Source: an uncultured Porphyromonadaceae bacterium
GTDB lineage: Bacteria > Bacteroidota > Bacteroidia > Bacteroidales > Muribaculaceae
Assembly: GCA_900546365.1 (NCBI GenBank)
Contig: URCF01000007.1
Span: 62,001-126,000, forward strand
Reading direction: 5' to 3'
DNA length: 64,000 bases
In this document: one piece after another, positions 1-9,463 of the stretch
Layout of the letters: the number at the start of each line of letters is the position of its first letter
Numbering within the stretch: the first letter of the stretch is position 1
The notes under the pieces: model-generated
Database searches by the model: none
Told to the model about the DNA's origin: nothing
Seen by the model: the letters and a program-made list of their open reading frames with translations, nothing else
Translations under genes and position numbers: made by a program

Positions 1-2941
1 CCGACATGAACGGCTTGAGGAAACCAATGGGAAGCTTGTCGGCACGGAAATGGAAATCGAGCGAATCGCAGGTGGGGAGAATACGGCCGTCCACATATGA
101 GTGGCACCCGGATTGCTCGGCCACATCAGCCTTGAGAGTCACGGTTTTGGTTTCCGGTACCCATTGCGAGCGGATATGAGTGTCGCCGAGCACAGTGCCG
201 TTGTAGCTGAACCGGCGCACATAGAGGTCAGGAGTATAGGCTCTGGGGAGCGGAGTGAATAAGTCTGTGGCATAGAACCGTCCTGTGGCGTTGCCGCCAA
301 ACATGGCCGCCTCGATGCCGAGAGTTTCAAACACATAGTCAAGATTCACATCATCAAGGTCGAGCACTACAGTGTCGGCAGGGTTGACCGAAGCCACACC
401 ATGAGCGGTGATATACTGACCGTCGTGCCCCACCTTGAAGTCGGAGATTTCGGCCCGTTTGCCGCTTATCTCCACCAGTGCCGGCGAGATGTGCCACACA
501 GTGTCGTTGAACACCACATTGCCGGGGTTGATATGCAGACGGGTGGCGATGCCGTTGTTTTCAAGTGAATCGGGCCGGGAGAACGCAGCGGTGAGATTGA
601 TGTCGCCACTGAAGTTGCGCTCGCGGTTCACTTTCCATTTCACGCTGGTGTCGAGCCGGTCGTTGCCTCCTGAGGCATTCATGCTCAAAGTCATGTCACC
701 TTTCTTGGTGGGCATACAGGTGGTGAGCCACAGCGACACAGGCGACGGTGCCAGCGAGTCGCTGTCAAGCGAGAATCGCAGCGAGCTGTTTTCAATCAGT
801 TTGTCTTTCTGCTGCAGATACGGCGCATCCACATCCATGGTGATAAGCCGCTCGCGGGCGCTGATACGCCCCCGGATGTCAATGGGATAAATCACCGACA
901 CCGGAAGATTGACAAGCTGCGATATAGGGTCGGTGTCAAGAAGCGAAATCTTATAGTCGAAATTGTTGACAGCCAACTCAGGCGAATAAACATCGTAAGC
1001 AGCCTCATCGGGGAACAGCGATGGATACTGCTTGGCAATCATAGCCTTGACACTCTTCACCAGAGTGCTCAGGCGGTACTGGCCCGACACCTGAGCCTCC
1101 AGCACAGGCGAGTGGAGAGTGATGGTGCCTACACTGTCGGGGGAGATGACCGAAGTGGCCATTATGGAATCGATAACCACTCCGTGGCCCGCGGCGTTGA
1201 GAAAATCGACATTGCGCAGCGCAATGTCGCCACAGATATCATCGACAGAGGTACCCTCGAGCTGAACTGTGCCGGAAGCCGACAGCGTATAGCCCTGATA
1301 TTTGGGCATAACACCGAACCCTGCAAGATCCAGATCATCGATGTCCAGCTCCAGCGCGAGCGATTTAAGCATCTTGTCGGCTGTATATTTGCCCTGTGCA
1401 TAAAGATCAAGGCCGTGAGCCTCGCTCTCCAGACTGCCTGAATATGTGTGACCGTCAAGCATCACCTCGGCGGCAATGTCGCTATAAGCGCGGCCCCGGT
1501 ACTCAATACTGTTGATGTGCGCTGACACCGAGCCTTGCGGCCCCGAGGAAGGCAGGGAGACATCAAAATCCGACTCCAGATCCACGTCGCCCAGATGTGC
1601 CGCAGCATCCGACAGAGAGCCGAGCATCCGCCCCAGAGCAAACTTCTGAACAGCGATATGTCCGTTGAATTGCGGAGCGGCATTGGAGCCACGGTGCATG
1701 GCTACATCTGTGGTCATGGAGCCGGGAGCGGAAACAACGTTGGCCGACAGGGTGGCGTCACTTGGCGAACCGTTCAGCGAAGCGTGAAGGTCCACATCGC
1801 CCACGGCATCCATCAGCCCGATGAGCTTGGGCGAAACAGGAGCCACAGCGGCCACCGCCCGCACCACCTCCGGCGCCGAGCCGGCAATGGATAGTTCGGG
1901 GATGGAGATATGTGGCCGGGAATCGCGCTTGCCCACGCCATCGATATGGCCCGAAGCCGCGATATGCAACCGCGGAGCCGCACTTGACAAATCAAGGGAA
2001 CGGAGGGTGAGACTATCAATTCTTCCATCCACTTTCAGGTGCATATCCACCGGAAAATCAAGGTCTGCCAACGGAGCCGCAACCCAAGCGAAGTCGGAGG
2101 GATTGATATGGCTTCCCTCAAGAAGCCGGAGATTGACAGGGAGGGTGTGCCACCCGGTTTTGAGCCAGTGCGTGGACGGGTATTCAGCCACTAATCGCGA
2201 GAACGAAAGACGGGAGCCGGGGAGCCGCAGGTCAAGGTCAGCTATATCCACTCCGGTGGGAGTGATCTTGAACAGACCGCTCAGATTGGTCAGCTGCAAC
2301 CCGGAGCGTTCGGAAAACGCCAATCTACGGAGATCAACAATATAGCTGTCATTCTTCAGCATAGGCAGATTCACATCGGCCCTGAAGCGGCTCACTGATA
2401 TATGGTTGGGGTCGAACAAACCCTGCTTGTACGGAGCTGAGAGAAGATCGTAGGAGAACGAACAGTTGCGCACCACCACAGTGCGGATGGCAAGCTGGAA
2501 TGATGTGGGGGGCTTGGACGGATCCTTGGGCGAGAGCGCGTCAATCATAGGCTGTATGTTGAGCGGCGCACCCGCAGAGTCGCGCCACAACCGCGCATCC
2601 ACCCCTATCACCTCGGCATAGTTGAACACCATCTTCCGCTTGGCCAACAGGTCAAACAGGCTTATTCCTGCGCCGAGCCGCGTGACAGCCATCACGGTGT
2701 CGCCCGCGGAATCCCTTACAGCGATGTGGTGGAGAGTGACGCGATTAAACGGCGAGATAGCCACTGCATTGACGCTCACCTGCATATCAAGAAGTTGGGT
2801 GAGTTCGCGCTCGGCACGGTGGCATATCCCTCGCTGCACCGAAGGGTGCGAGAGAAGCACATACAGCGATGCCGGCAAAGCAAAGCAGAGCACCAGCAAC
2901 GCCACCACAAACGCACGAACTATTTTATATACCTTTTTCAA
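1..2941 (-). CDS. TamB-like/AsmA-type envelope assembly protein (3' end outside window)
   Basis: About 980 codons are visible; the stop lies beyond the left edge. The protein opens with a lysine-rich start and one hydrophobic segment (VVALLVLCFALPASLYVLL), then a very long run of beta-rich, weakly repetitive sequence. This is the pattern of TamB/AsmA-like proteins, which anchor in the inner membrane and span the periplasm to move lipids or outer-membrane proteins. Early motifs such as the LLDMQVSV region and repeated LDLDDVNLDY-like segments fit the DUF490/TamB group. I chose the TTG at 2941 because it directly precedes KKVYKIV and the membrane segment; no ATG lies close by, so the start is uncertain. 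It lies 27 bases downstream of priA on the same strand and is probably cotranscribed. Family membership is inferred from architecture; a different AsmA-like protein is possible. Confidence 0.75.
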   Translation of the reverse strand, partial: MKKVYKIVRAFVVALLVLCFALPASLYVLLSHPSVQRGICHRAERELTQLLDMQVSVNAVAISPFNRVTLHHIAVRDSAGDTVMAVTRLGAGISLFDLLAKRKMVFNYAEVIGVDARLWRDSAGAPLNIQPMIDALSPKDPSKPPTSFQLAIRTVVVRNCSFSYDLLSAPYKQGLFDPNHISVSRFRADVNLPMLKNDSYIVDLRRLAFSERSGLQLTNLSGLFKITPTGVDIADLDLRLPGSRLSFSRLVAEYPSTHWLKTGWHTLPVNLRLLEGSHINPSDFAWVAAPLADLDFPVDMHLKVDGRIDSLTLRSLDLSSAAPRLHIAASGHIDGVGKRDSRPHISIPELSIAGSAPEVVRAVAAVAPVSPKLIGLMDAVGDVDLHASLNGSPSDATLSANVVSAPGSMTTDVAMHRGSNAAPQFNGHIAVQKFALGRMLGSLSDAAAHLGDVDLESDFDVSLPSSGPQGSVSAHINSIEYRGRAYSDIAAEVMLDGHTYSGSLESEAHGLDLYAQGKYTADKMLKSLALELDIDDLDLAGFGVMPKYQGYTLSASGTVQLEGTSVDDICGDIALRNVDFLNAAGHGVVIDSIMATSVISPDSVGTITLHSPVLEAQVSGQYRLSTLVKSVKAMIAKQYPSLFPDEAAYDVYSPELAVNNFDYKISLLDTDPISQLVNLPVSVIYPIDIRGRISARERLITMDVDAPYLQQKDKLIENSSLRFSLDSDSLAPSPVSLWLTTCMPTKKGDMTLSMNASGGNDRLDTSVKWKVNRERNFSGDINLTAAFSRPDSLENNGIATRLHINPGNVVFNDTVWHISPALVEISGKRAEISDFKVGHDGQYITAHGVASVNPADTVVLDLDDVNLDYVFETLGIEAAMFGGNATGRFYATDLFTPLPRAYTPDLYVRRFSYNGTVLGDTHIRSQWVPETKTVTLKADVAEQSGCHSYVDGRILPTCDSLDFHFRADKLPIGFLKPFMS

Positions 2942-2968
2942 ATTCCGGAACGCGAAGTTAAACAAAAT

Positions 2969-5443
2969 TTATGGATCCACATCGTAATACACCACCGCAC
3001 TGCGAATAGCTGAGTTGCGAGCCTGATGCATCTCGATGAGAGTGTTGCGGAGAATCTCCTTCACCTTTTTCATAGAAGCGTTGATTTCCACCTTCAGCAT
3101 CAGCTTGCGGATGAAAAACGATTGCACGCGGGCCACATTGGGTTCCTCGGGGCCGAGCACGCGGTTGCCGAACAGCTCGCGGAGGCGCCGACCGTAGGCC
3201 ACGGCGAGAGCGTCCACCTCGCGGGCATCGCGATGCTTGATGTAGATACATATAAGCCTTGTGAACGGAGGGTATAGAAACCGCTCGCGCTCCATGATCT
3301 CCTCGGAATAGAAACCGCGGTAGTCGTGGGCGGCCAGATGCCCGAGCACAGGGTGGTCAGGCTGGCGTGTCTGCACAATCATCCTGCCGTGCGCGTCCCT
3401 TCGCCCTGCCCTGCCCGCAAGCTGCTCCATCATGTTGAACGCCCGTTCGGAAGCGCGGAAATCGGGCATATTGAGCATCATGTCGGCATCCACAATCCCC
3501 ACCACTCTGACATTGCCGAAGTCCAACCCTTTGGACACCATCTGAGTGCCCACGAGAATACGGGCCTTTCCGGCGGAGAAATCACGGATTATATCGGAAT
3601 AGCCATCCTTGTTGCGCGTGGTGTCGAGGTCCATGCGCAGCACCGGGAGGCCGGGGAAAGCCGATTGCAGCTCATCCTCCACGCGCTCGGTGCCGTAGCC
3701 CACCACCTCGATACCCGGCTCCTTGCAGGCGGGGCATACCGTTGGCAGGGGGTAGATGTTGCCGCAATAGTGGCACACGAGTTTGTCAATCCTCCGATGA
3801 TATGTGAGCGCCACATCGCAGCAGTCGCACTTAGGTGTCCAGCCGCACATTTTGCATACAGCCCTCGGAGCGAAGCCGCGGCGGTTGAGAAAGAGTATGG
3901 CTTGCCCTTTGCCGTCGGACACAGCCTCGTTGACCTGTGAAGCGAGCGAGCGGGTGAATATGCCGTTCATCTCGCCGCGTTTGCGGGCGCGGAGCGAGTC
4001 CACGATCTCAATGTCGGGGAGAGTGGCATTGCCATAGCGAACAGTGAGCTCCACAAGTCCATAACGGCCATTGAGAGCCTTATAGTATGTGTCGATGGCC
4101 GGGGTGGCACTGCCCAAAAGGGTTTTGGCTCCGTGCATCCGTGCAAGCACCATAGCCACATCGCGGCCATTGTAGCGCGGAGCCGGATCGGCCTGTTTGT
4201 AGCTTGTTTCGTGCTCCTCGTCCACAATCACCAACCCCAGATTGGAATAGGGAAGGAACAGCGAGGAACGGGCCCCAATCACCACACACGGCTCGGCACT
4301 GTCAAGGAGCCGCTTCCATATATCCACACGCTCGTTGTCGGAGAATTTGGAGTGGTACACCACCACCTTTTGGCCAAACACCTTCTGAAGGCGCATGGTG
4401 AGCTGGGTGGTGAGGGCAATCTCGGGCACAAGATACAGCACCTGCCTCCCCTGCCGGAGCACATAGTCAATGAGGTGGCAATAGATTTCGGTTTTGCCGC
4501 TGGAAGTGACGCCATGGAGCAGAGTCACATCGTGGTCCATCCAGGAGCGATGGATTTTGTCGAGAGCCTCCGCCTGCGGAGGCGAGAGCGCTGGGAGAGT
4601 ACCGTTGGCAAGGCCATTGTAGCGGAAGCGGTTGACTTCGCGCACATACTCCTCCACCAGTCCGTTGTCGGCCAAAGCCTTGACAATGGAAGGTGTGACC
4701 ATAGCGCGCTCAGTGAGCTCATCGCGGGTCACCTCGCGCAGCGGAGCGTCCTTACGGGTGAACCCCGACAACTCCATGAGGGCAAGCAGAGTTTTTTCCT
4801 GCTTGCGGGCACGCTTCACCTTGGCAAAAGCATGCTCGATGGCGGCGGAATCGCCTTTTTCAATGGCGAGCTTCACATAGCGCACCTTTTGTGAACGGTA
4901 GCGTTCCACGAGCTTTTCCGACACCATCACCGCCCCTTTATCAAGAAGCTTGGCCACTATGCCTCCCACATTGGAGATACCGGTGGATTTCTGTATGTCT
5001 CCCACACTCATGCGCTTGTCGGCATGGCTGAGCACGGCGAGAATCATCACCTCGCGCTCCGAGAGTCTGTTGTCGGGCGACTCCTCATAGTCGGGAGCGC
5101 GCTCTACAAATGTTTCGCTCTCCACCTTCAGCCCCGCCGGCATGGCAGCCTTGAACACCTCACCCACCGAGCAGAGATAGTAGTCGGCAATCCACTCCCA
5201 CAGCTGCAGCTGGGGACGCTTGATGATAGGGTTGGCATCAAGCAGCTGCGCCACAGGCTTCACCTCAAACCCCATCGGAGGGGTGTGGGACAGGCCGCAG
5301 ACAATGCCGGTGTAGAATTTTTTGGCGCCGAAAGGCACTACCACACGGTGTCCCACAGCTATGGAACCACACATCGGCTCGGGCACACAGTAGCTGAAAG
5401 TGCCCGCAAGCGGCAGCGGCAAAAGAATATCGGCATAAAGCAT
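2969..5443 (-). CDS. priA: Primosomal protein N' (replication restart helicase PriA)
   Basis: PriA is a superfamily 2 DNA helicase that recognises abandoned forks and reloads the replicative helicase. The 824-residue product has the family's usual length. The N-terminus YADILLPLPLAGTFSY matches the 3'-DNA-binding domain. Walker A GVTSSGKTE lies at 311-319 and the DEEH box at 408-411. Two zinc sites follow, with cysteines near 530, 533, 539, 542, 557, 560, 570 and 573. The C-terminal helicase half has GTQMVSKGLDF and LAGRAGR. The start is fixed by the conserved N-terminus. Its -7 box ends only four bases upstream, so the mRNA may be leaderless. The downstream TamB-like gene probably shares the transcript. 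Confidence 0.97.
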   Translation of the reverse strand: MLYADILLPLPLAGTFSYCVPEPMCGSIAVGHRVVVPFGAKKFYTGIVCGLSHTPPMGFEVKPVAQLLDANPIIKRPQLQLWEWIADYYLCSVGEVFKAAMPAGLKVESETFVERAPDYEESPDNRLSEREVMILAVLSHADKRMSVGDIQKSTGISNVGGIVAKLLDKGAVMVSEKLVERYRSQKVRYVKLAIEKGDSAAIEHAFAKVKRARKQEKTLLALMELSGFTRKDAPLREVTRDELTERAMVTPSIVKALADNGLVEEYVREVNRFRYNGLANGTLPALSPPQAEALDKIHRSWMDHDVTLLHGVTSSGKTEIYCHLIDYVLRQGRQVLYLVPEIALTTQLTMRLQKVFGQKVVVYHSKFSDNERVDIWKRLLDSAEPCVVIGARSSLFLPYSNLGLVIVDEEHETSYKQADPAPRYNGRDVAMVLARMHGAKTLLGSATPAIDTYYKALNGRYGLVELTVRYGNATLPDIEIVDSLRARKRGEMNGIFTRSLASQVNEAVSDGKGQAILFLNRRGFAPRAVCKMCGWTPKCDCCDVALTYHRRIDKLVCHYCGNIYPLPTVCPACKEPGIEVVGYGTERVEDELQSAFPGLPVLRMDLDTTRNKDGYSDIIRDFSAGKARILVGTQMVSKGLDFGNVRVVGIVDADMMLNMPDFRASERAFNMMEQLAGRAGRRDAHGRMIVQTRQPDHPVLGHLAAHDYRGFYSEEIMERERFLYPPFTRLICIYIKHRDAREVDALAVAYGRRLRELFGNRVLGPEEPNVARVQSFFIRKLMLKVEINASMKKVKEILRNTLIEMHQARNSAIRSAVVYYDVDP

Positions 5444-5447
5444 ATCA

Positions 5448-5455
5448 CAAAGGTA
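5448..5455 (-). promoter_or_regulatory. Bacteroidetes -7 box (TACCTTTG) of priA
   Basis: On the minus strand the sequence reads TACCTTTG, matching TAnnTTTG. It ends four bases before the priA ATG, which predicts transcription starting at or next to the start codon. The -33 region is weak (TTTTTAG). Confidence 0.6.
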
Positions 5456-5510
5456 CGTAATTATATGCTAAAAACTACCGGTGAATGGGTGGAGTTAGAA
5501 TATTTTTTTG

Positions 5511-5518
5511 TAGATTTG
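5511..5518 (+). promoter_or_regulatory. Bacteroidetes -7 box (TAGATTTG) of galM
   Basis: TAGATTTG matches TAnnTTTG and lies 18 bases before the galM ATG. With the priA box it forms a compact divergent promoter region. Confidence 0.65.
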
Positions 5519-5536
5519 CCCTAAAATCTACAACAC

Positions 5537-6574
5537 ATGGAAATTACCAAAACCACACATCCTTCGCCTCTGGGCGAAATCAGCCTGTTTACTCTCACCA
5601 ACGCCTGCGGAGCCAAGGTGACACTCTCATCGCTCGGTGCCGGCATCGTGCGCGTGGAACTGCCCGAAGCCGACGGCACGCTCACCAACGTGGTGATAGG
5701 GTATGCGAACCCCGCTGATTATAACAACGACGGCCCCTGCGCCGGCAAAGTGCCCGGACGATATGCCAACCGCATAGCCAAAGGTCACCTCGAGATTGAC
5801 GGCAAACTGTATCAACTGGCCATAAACAACGGCCCCAACGCCCTGCATGGCGGCCCCACCGGCTTTCAGAACCATATCTGGAACGCCGAGATAGATGGAG
5901 AAGATGTGGTATTCACTCTCCACAGCCCCGACGGCGACGAGAACTATCCGGGCAACCTTCTGGCTACAGCCCGCTACTCCTGGAGCGACAACTGCACCCT
6001 GACCCTCGACCTGAAAGCTACCACCGACGCCCCCACTGTGGTGAACCTCACCAACCACACCTACTGGAACCTTGACGGCGAGAACTCCGGTTCGGTGCTC
6101 GACCATGAGATGTGGCTCGGATGCTCCAACTATCTGCCCACTGACGACACCCTCATCCCCACCGGGATAATCGAGCCGGTGGCCGGAACTCCGATGGATT
6201 TCACCACCCCCAAGACTCTTGGCCGCGACATCAAGGCCGACTTCCCCGCGCTGGTTTACGGCAAGGGGTATGACAACTGCTGGGTGGTGGATGATTACAC
6301 CCCCGGACAGGTGCGCCATGTGGCAACCCTCAAAGCCGCCAAGTCGGGCCACGAGCTGAAAGTGAGCACCTCGCAACCAGCCGCGCAGGTATATACCGGC
6401 AACTGGCTGGCGGGGTGTCCCGCCAACCCCGAAGGCCGCTCCTACAACGACTACGACGGTGTGGCCATAGAGTGTCAGGATATGCCCGATGCCCCCAACC
6501 ATCCCAACTTCCCGTCCACCCTGCTGCGTCCGGGCGAGGAGTATCACCGTGTGATAGTATTTGCCTTGAAATAA
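5537..6574 (+). CDS. galM: Aldose 1-epimerase (galactose mutarotase)
   Basis: Interconverts alpha and beta anomers of galactose, glucose and related sugars, the entry step of the Leloir pathway. The 345-residue length is normal. Substrate-binding and catalytic residues are visible: NALHGGPTGF with His104, LTNHTYWNLD with His174, and the general base Glu312 in GVAIECQDMPDAPN. No signal peptide, so it is cytosolic. The nucleotidyltransferase gene begins 31 bases downstream on the same strand, suggesting a two-gene sugar-metabolism operon driven by the -7 box at 5511. Confidence 0.95.
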   Translation: MEITKTTHPSPLGEISLFTLTNACGAKVTLSSLGAGIVRVELPEADGTLTNVVIGYANPADYNNDGPCAGKVPGRYANRIAKGHLEIDGKLYQLAINNGPNALHGGPTGFQNHIWNAEIDGEDVVFTLHSPDGDENYPGNLLATARYSWSDNCTLTLDLKATTDAPTVVNLTNHTYWNLDGENSGSVLDHEMWLGCSNYLPTDDTLIPTGIIEPVAGTPMDFTTPKTLGRDIKADFPALVYGKGYDNCWVVDDYTPGQVRHVATLKAAKSGHELKVSTSQPAAQVYTGNWLAGCPANPEGRSYNDYDGVAIECQDMPDAPNHPNFPSTLLRPGEEYHRVIVFALK

Positions 6575-6605
6575 CCAATCAACACAATATTTTCAAACTA
6601 AAGAT

Positions 6606-7511
6606 ATGAAACCTACACTTTTTGTCCTCGCTGCAGGTATGGGCAGCCGCTATGGCGGCCTGAAGCAGCTTGACGGCCTTGGCCCTCACGGAGAAACAAT
6701 AATGGACTACTCGATCTACGATGCCATCCATTCCGGATTTGGCAAGGTAGTGTTTGTGATTCGCAAAGATTTCGAGCAGGATTTCCGCGAAAAAATCCTG
6801 TCAAAATATGAGGGACATATCCCTGTAGAAGTGGTGTTCCAGAGCATCGACAACCTTCCCGAAGGGTACACCTGTCCCGCAGACCGCACCAAACCCTGGG
6901 GCACCAACCATGCGGTGCTTATGGGCAAGGATGCCATCAAGGAACCGTTTGCAGTGATCAACGCCGATGACTTCTATGGCCGCAATGCCTTTGAAGTGAT
7001 AGCCAAAGAGCTGTCGCGTCCCCGCGACCGCAAGGGCGACTACTGCATGGTGGGATTCCGTGTGGGCAACACCATGACCGAAAACGGCTCTGTGGCCCGT
7101 GGCGTATGCTCCACATCGCCCAGCGGCGAACTCACCTCAGTGGTAGAGCGTACAGCCATCAGCTACGACCCACAGCACAATATCGTGTTCACCGATGAAA
7201 ACGGCGTTGAGCAGACCCTTGACCCAAAGACTCCCGTGTCGATGAACCTGTGGGGCTTCACACCTGACTATTTCGAGTACAGCGACCGCGAATTCCGCAA
7301 ATTCCTCGACAAGGACCTCAACACCCCCAAGAGCGAATTTTTCATTCCGCTGTGCATCGACGCCCTCATCAAGAACGGCGAAGCCACTGTGAAAGTGCTT
7401 GACACTGATTCCAAATGGTTTGGAGTGACATACGCCGCCGACCGCCCCGGCGTGGTGGCCAAGTTTGCCGAGCTGCACGCCAACGGCGAATACCCCGAAA
7501 ACCTCTTCTAA
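6606..7511 (+). CDS. Sugar-phosphate nucleotidyltransferase family protein
   Basis: A 301-residue GT-A-fold nucleotidyltransferase. The signature LAAGMGSRYGG at 8-18 is the NTP-binding loop of NDP-sugar pyrophosphorylases. NADDFYGRNAF contains the expected metal-binding aspartates, and the C-terminal half has the conserved VSMNLWGF segment. Such enzymes activate a sugar 1-phosphate with an NTP. The exact sugar and nucleotide cannot be read from sequence. It follows galM closely, so a role in galactose or related hexose activation is plausible but inferred. The coding region ends just before the left half-hairpin at 7528. Confidence 0.85.
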   Translation: MKPTLFVLAAGMGSRYGGLKQLDGLGPHGETIMDYSIYDAIHSGFGKVVFVIRKDFEQDFREKILSKYEGHIPVEVVFQSIDNLPEGYTCPADRTKPWGTNHAVLMGKDAIKEPFAVINADDFYGRNAFEVIAKELSRPRDRKGDYCMVGFRVGNTMTENGSVARGVCSTSPSGELTSVVERTAISYDPQHNIVFTDENGVEQTLDPKTPVSMNLWGFTPDYFEYSDREFRKFLDKDLNTPKSEFFIPLCIDALIKNGEATVKVLDTDSKWFGVTYAADRPGVVAKFAELHANGEYPENLF

Positions 7512-7527
7512 TTATTTCCAACAACGC

Positions 7528-7549
7528 ATATTGAAGAGGGTGAGTCAAA
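7528..7549. repeat. Left half of a split terminator hairpin, containing the left 14-bp direct repeat
   Basis: These 22 bases are the exact reverse complement of 12142-12163. Within them GAGGGTGAGTCAAA (7536-7549) recurs in direct orientation at 12125-12138. Joining 7549 to 12139 would give a perfect 22-bp stem with loop TCA between two convergent genes. The half-hairpin probably marks the left junction of the inserted island. Confidence 0.8.
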
Positions 7550-7553
7550 ATAA

Positions 7554-8039
7554 ATTGACCCCAAAAAGTTAAACGGGTTAAACATTATCCAGTTATAGAA
7601 AGAGTTCGGTATTGCACCGGACTCTTTCCCTTTAACCGGGATTTGATTCTTTTATTGTTGTAATAATCAATATATTCTTCTAAAGCCGTTATAAAGGCTT
7701 GCGGAGATTCAAACGATTCGACATACAGCAATTCCGATTTCATTATACCGAAGAAGTTTTCCATCTTGGAGTTGTCAAGACAGTTGCCCTTCCTTGACAT
7801 ACTTTGTATCACATGATGATCTTCAAGACGCTTACGATATCCAAAATGCTGGTATTGCCAACCTTGGTCGGAGTGGAGTATGAGCCCATCGAGATTGTTG
7901 AACTTATCGAAGGCCTTGTTGAGCATGTCATAAACCTGTTCAAAATTAGGGCTTGTAGAGATATTGGATGATATTATCTCTCTATTAAACATATCAAGAA
8001 CAGGTGATAGATATAGCTTCGTAGAACCAATGTTTACTA
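7554..8039 (-). pseudogene. IS3-family transposase OrfB remnant with one IS end
   Basis: The frame on this strand gives the C-terminal half of an IS3-group transposase, which moves DNA with a DDE retroviral-integrase-type domain. The segment from KLYLSPVLDMFN onward is intact: the second catalytic Asp lies in LILHSDQGWQYQH and the Glu in NCLDNSKMENFFGIM. The part with the first catalytic Asp is missing because the reading frame meets hipA sequence near 8037-8040. The tail ends SPVQYRTLSITG. Noncoding sequence after the stop (TTGACCCCAAAAAGTTAAAC on the plus strand) resembles an IS3-type terminal repeat. The opposite IS end was not found. A 78-base copy of the same tail lies at 37323-37400. 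Confidence 0.85.
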
Positions 8040-8324
8040 TTGACACGCAAAGGGTGGATTCTCTCTCCGGCATACGATATAAATCCGACCATCGCCGAAG
8101 GACAGAGCTTGCTCATAAACCGTACTACAAATGTCTCTGACCTGAATATTCTGATGGAATCAGCCGGCGACTATATGCTGTCTATGGAAAAAGCTAAGAC
8201 GCTCATTGAAGAAGTAAAATCAGTAATGAAGTTATGGCGAAGTGAGGCACGAAGGCTCGGATTACAACAACGAGACATTGCTATGCTCGCCCCTCGCTTT
8301 AACACGAGGCTGTTGCAGAATTAG
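8040..8324 (+). pseudogene. HipA toxin kinase, C-terminal remnant
   Basis: About 94 residues of a HipA-type serine/threonine kinase, the toxin of HipBA modules, which phosphorylates glutamyl-tRNA synthetase in the studied E. coli case. GWILSPAYDINPT is the conserved C-terminal-lobe motif, followed by the usual helical end (MLSMEKAKTLIEEVKSVMKL). Everything upstream, including the ATP-binding and catalytic parts, is replaced by the IS3 remnant reading in the opposite direction. No promoter or hipB is visible. It is a scar and not a functional gene. Confidence 0.8.
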
Positions 8325-8409
8325 TTTAGCAATTATATTCGGAGGAGGTTGCGCCATTTGAAGATACAGACTTTTTGTTTATATGTGTTGGGGAATTTTG
8401 ACTAAATAA

Positions 8410-8829
8410 TCAATCTATATTCCAGTATGCTGATGAATCCCCATCAAATATAGTGTCAATGTCATCATCACTATATCCCATTTCGCCCTGTGCGTACGAT
8501 CCGGTATATCGTCCATATGTAGGCGGTTCGTTGTCATCATAGAAACCATGATTATCAAAATCTTCAGTTTCATTACAGTCTTCCTCCAAATCTTCATATT
8601 CGGCAATTCGCTGATTTCGTATTGCTTCAAAATCTGGAGTGATTTCAAACTGAGGAAATAGCAATTGAAGTTCTTCTATAACAGAATCGCCAAAGACACA
8701 TATCTCACCACTGATATTTTCAACTACCCATGAAATATATTCAGAATTATATTCAACAACTTCAGCAAATGTACATCCCATAAACTTGCCAAAGTTGAAC
8801 TTATCGTCTAAATGCTCAATGTATGTCAT
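8410..8829 (-). CDS. Acidic protein with an exonuclease X C-terminal-like segment
   Basis: Taking the ATG at 8829 gives 139 residues. The ATG overlaps the end of the upstream gene by 14 bases, which suggests translational coupling. The first 45 residues (FNFGKFMGCTFAEVVEYNSE, then YISWVVENI) resemble the small domain found at the C-terminus of exonuclease X-like proteins and in DUF3820-type proteins: FGK.kG.t..eV...d..Yl.W. The remainder is very acidic and ends in DDDIDTIFDGDSSAYWNID. I have seen similar tails on Bacteroidetes hypothetical proteins but cannot name a family. It is the last gene of the island operon. Function unknown; nucleic-acid binding is a guess from the small domain. Confidence 0.65.
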   Translation of the reverse strand: MTYIEHLDDKFNFGKFMGCTFAEVVEYNSEYISWVVENISGEICVFGDSVIEELQLLFPQFEITPDFEAIRNQRIAEYEDLEEDCNETEDFDNHGFYDDNEPPTYGRYTGSYAQGEMGYSDDDIDTIFDGDSSAYWNID

Positions 8830-9451
8830 CAATAAAAACTTCGTTAAGATTGTACTGCGTATAACACATTGTTCCTGTTTCTGTATTGAGATAACGGCAT
8901 ACCACCATGATATTCTCACCGATACTCTTAATTTCTCCGTATTTGTCTATAATTTGAATATGTGATTTGGGAGCATTTAGTATTGCCTTTCCCTCAATCG
9001 CTTTTATATATGAAGGGAATTTCGCTTTTTCTAAGTCATACTCATGAACAACAACACCATTTCCGTAACGAGACTTAATCTTGCGATAAAGTTGTTTTCC
9101 TACCAAAGAAGGAACATACAAGTCTTCTACATTGTAGTGACCTTCAGATTCAGATACCACGAGTGACTGAAAGACAGGAATAGCCATGCCTTCTCTTTTA
9201 ATTTCTTTACCACTATAGTGAGTAGTTACTTGATAAATGTAATTGGACAAAACAATTTGACATTTTGGCTCCTTGTTTACAATGCCATTGAGAATAAGTC
9301 CGGCATATACATCGTTATACATGTCTTCATCCCTACAAGCATTTGCAAATCCGTATATTTCCAACTTATCAATGAGTTTGCTTTTGGTTATCATGCCACA
9401 ATGAACACTTCCATGATTCTTCAGATAATCTTCTAATGTAATTCTATTCAT
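8816..9451 (-). CDS. Hypothetical island protein, 211 aa
   Basis: I do not recognise this protein. It has no signal peptide or membrane segment and looks cytosolic with mixed alpha/beta character. It opens with MNRITLEDYLKNHG; charged and polar residues dominate, and a conserved-looking patch SRYGNGVVVHEYDLEKAKF lies in the second half. The gene lies 12 bases after the 63-aa coiled-coil gene and overlaps the next gene by 14 bases, so it belongs to the same operon as the DUF3825 protein. Low G+C and AT-rich codons match the rest of the island. Confidence 0.6.
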   Translation of the reverse strand: MNRITLEDYLKNHGSVHCGMITKSKLIDKLEIYGFANACRDEDMYNDVYAGLILNGIVNKEPKCQIVLSNYIYQVTTHYSGKEIKREGMAIPVFQSLVVSESEGHYNVEDLYVPSLVGKQLYRKIKSRYGNGVVVHEYDLEKAKFPSYIKAIEGKAILNAPKSHIQIIDKYGEIKSIGENIMVVCRYLNTETGTMCYTQYNLNEVFIDDIH

Positions 9452-9463
9452 GATTTCTATATT

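Noticed and set aside
5627..6547. A 306-codon open frame on the minus strand
   Set aside because: It lies opposite galM, has Gly/Val/His-rich low-complexity content typical of an antisense shadow, and matches no family.
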